Shown: positions 4,820 through 5,327 of the stretch, piece by piece
Layout of the letters: each line of letters begins with the position of its first letter
How positions within the stretch are numbered: position 1 is the first letter of the stretch
NCBI GenBank assembly: GCA_035335645.1
Contig: DAOQMM010000149.1
Span: 1-5,327, forward strand
DNA from: Zoogloea sp035335645
Lineage (GTDB): Bacteria; Pseudomonadota; Gammaproteobacteria; Burkholderiales; Rhodocyclaceae
Direction of reading: 5' to 3'
DNA length: 5,327 nucleotides
Position numbers and translations under genes: made by a program
Notes under the pieces: generated by a model
Seen by the model: the letters and a program-made list of their open reading frames with translations, nothing else
What the model was told of the DNA's origin: nothing
The model's database searches: none

Positions 4820-5327
4820 GTGTCCGACCGCCTCAAAGTGCTGCCCCAGTACCTGCTGCCCAAGCAGGCCCTCACCGTGCTCGCCGGCACACTGGCGGGC
4901 GCACAGGCGGGCGGGCTGAGCACCGCGGCGATCCGCGCCTTCATCGGCCGCTACGGGGTGAACATGGCCGAGGCCGAGCAGCCGGATCCGGCGGCCTACG
5001 CCTGCTTCAACGACTTCTTCACGCGTGCCCTGCGGGCCGGCGCGCGGCCCCTCGCCGACGCGGATTTCCTGTGCCCGGTGGATGGCGCCATCAGCCAGTT
5101 CGGCCCGATCACCCGAGACCGCATCTTCCAGGCCAAGGGTCACGACTACTCCACCCACGCCCTGGTGGGCGGCGACCGGGACCTGGCGATCCAGTTCCAG
5201 GACGGCGACTTCGCCACGCTCTACCTCAGCCCGCGGGACTACCACCGCATCCACATGCCCTGCGACGGCCGTCTGACGCGGATGATCCACGTGCCCGGCG
5301 CGCTGTTCTCGGTCAATCCGACCACCG
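4820..5327 (+). CDS. psd: Phosphatidylserine decarboxylase proenzyme, C-terminal part beyond the window
   Basis: Psd is an inner-membrane enzyme that converts phosphatidylserine to phosphatidylethanolamine, using a pyruvoyl group made by self-cleavage. The 169 visible residues align closely with E. coli Psd: VLPQYLLPKQALTVLAG (7-23; E. coli LSLQYILPKLWLTRLAG), FNDFFTRALR (63-72), CPVDGAISQFG (85-95), QAKGHDYS (104-111), YLSPRDYHRIHMPCDG (135-150) and VPGALFSVN (158-166). Asp88, His142 and His145 occupy the positions of E. coli Asp90, His144 and His147, the acid and histidines needed for self-processing. The LGST cleavage site, which supplies the pyruvoyl serine in the beta/alpha junction, lies past the right edge and cannot be checked. 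This is the long E. coli-type form, not the short form of about 215 residues found in many other bacteria. The start codon is GTG. Confidence 0.95.
   Translation, partial: MSDRLKVLPQYLLPKQALTVLAGTLAGAQAGGLSTAAIRAFIGRYGVNMAEAEQPDPAAYACFNDFFTRALRAGARPLADADFLCPVDGAISQFGPITRDRIFQAKGHDYSTHALVGGDRDLAIQFQDGDFATLYLSPRDYHRIHMPCDGRLTRMIHVPGALFSVNPTT

Noticed and set aside
4282..4944. 220-residue minus-strand frame spanning the PACE gene and psd start
   Set aside because: Crosses two well-supported plus-strand genes and the perfect TATAAT; composition is typical antisense.
4682..5290. 202-residue minus-strand frame opposite psd
   Set aside because: Antisense of conserved Psd coding sequence with no supporting signals.
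1..5327. CRISPR arrays, tRNA or rRNA genes, insertion sequences, attachment sites
   Set aside because: No regularly spaced direct repeats, cloverleaf-like sequence, transposase motifs or terminal repeats were seen by eye.

Overview
This is a GC-rich, gene-dense chromosomal window with only short gaps, none over about 230 bases. It reads as an ordinary proteobacterial chromosome. The closest remembered matches are beta- or gammaproteobacterial: an E. coli-type AmpG, an E. coli-type phosphatidylserine decarboxylase and a PACE-family efflux protein. The exact lineage cannot be fixed from the sequence alone. I see no transposase, integrase, tRNA, rRNA, CRISPR array or prophage gene, and no stretch of clearly foreign composition.

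Layout from left to right. (1) On the minus strand, 2-1138 holds the first 379 codons of ampG, a muropeptide permease whose C-terminus lies beyond the left edge. (2) Divergent from it on the plus strand is a 104-residue protein of unknown function (1289-1603). (3) Also on the plus strand, after a 203-base gap with two hairpins, is fliW (1807-2235), a flagellar assembly factor and CsrA antagonist, here with no flagellar gene or csrA beside it. (4) A perfect 11-bp GC hairpin (2256-2281) sits between convergent genes. (5) A two-gene minus-strand operon follows in transcription order: a DOMON-like protein (4057 to 3524), then, 7 bases later, a DUF1343/NamZ-type exo-beta-N-acetylmuramidase (3516 to 2305). 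(6) A 230-base divergent intergenic region (4058-4287) contains a 30-base near-perfect inverted repeat and a separate 10-base perfect palindrome. (7) On the plus strand is a small PACE-type efflux transporter (4288-4725). (8) Last is the start of psd (4820 to the right edge), behind a perfect TATAAT element.

Functional themes. AmpG (import of peptidoglycan turnover fragments) and the NamZ-like hydrolase (removal of terminal MurNAc) both belong to peptidoglycan recycling, although two plus-strand genes separate them. The DOMON-like protein is tied to NamZ by operon structure only, and neither has a visible signal peptide, so a cytosolic salvage role is the simplest reading. FliW, the PACE transporter and Psd look like independent single-gene units. 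The most interesting features are the DOMON-NamZ pair, the large inverted repeat at its likely promoter, the isolated fliW with a structured leader, and the unrecognised gene opposite ampG. I see no clear evidence of a wholly new multi-gene system.
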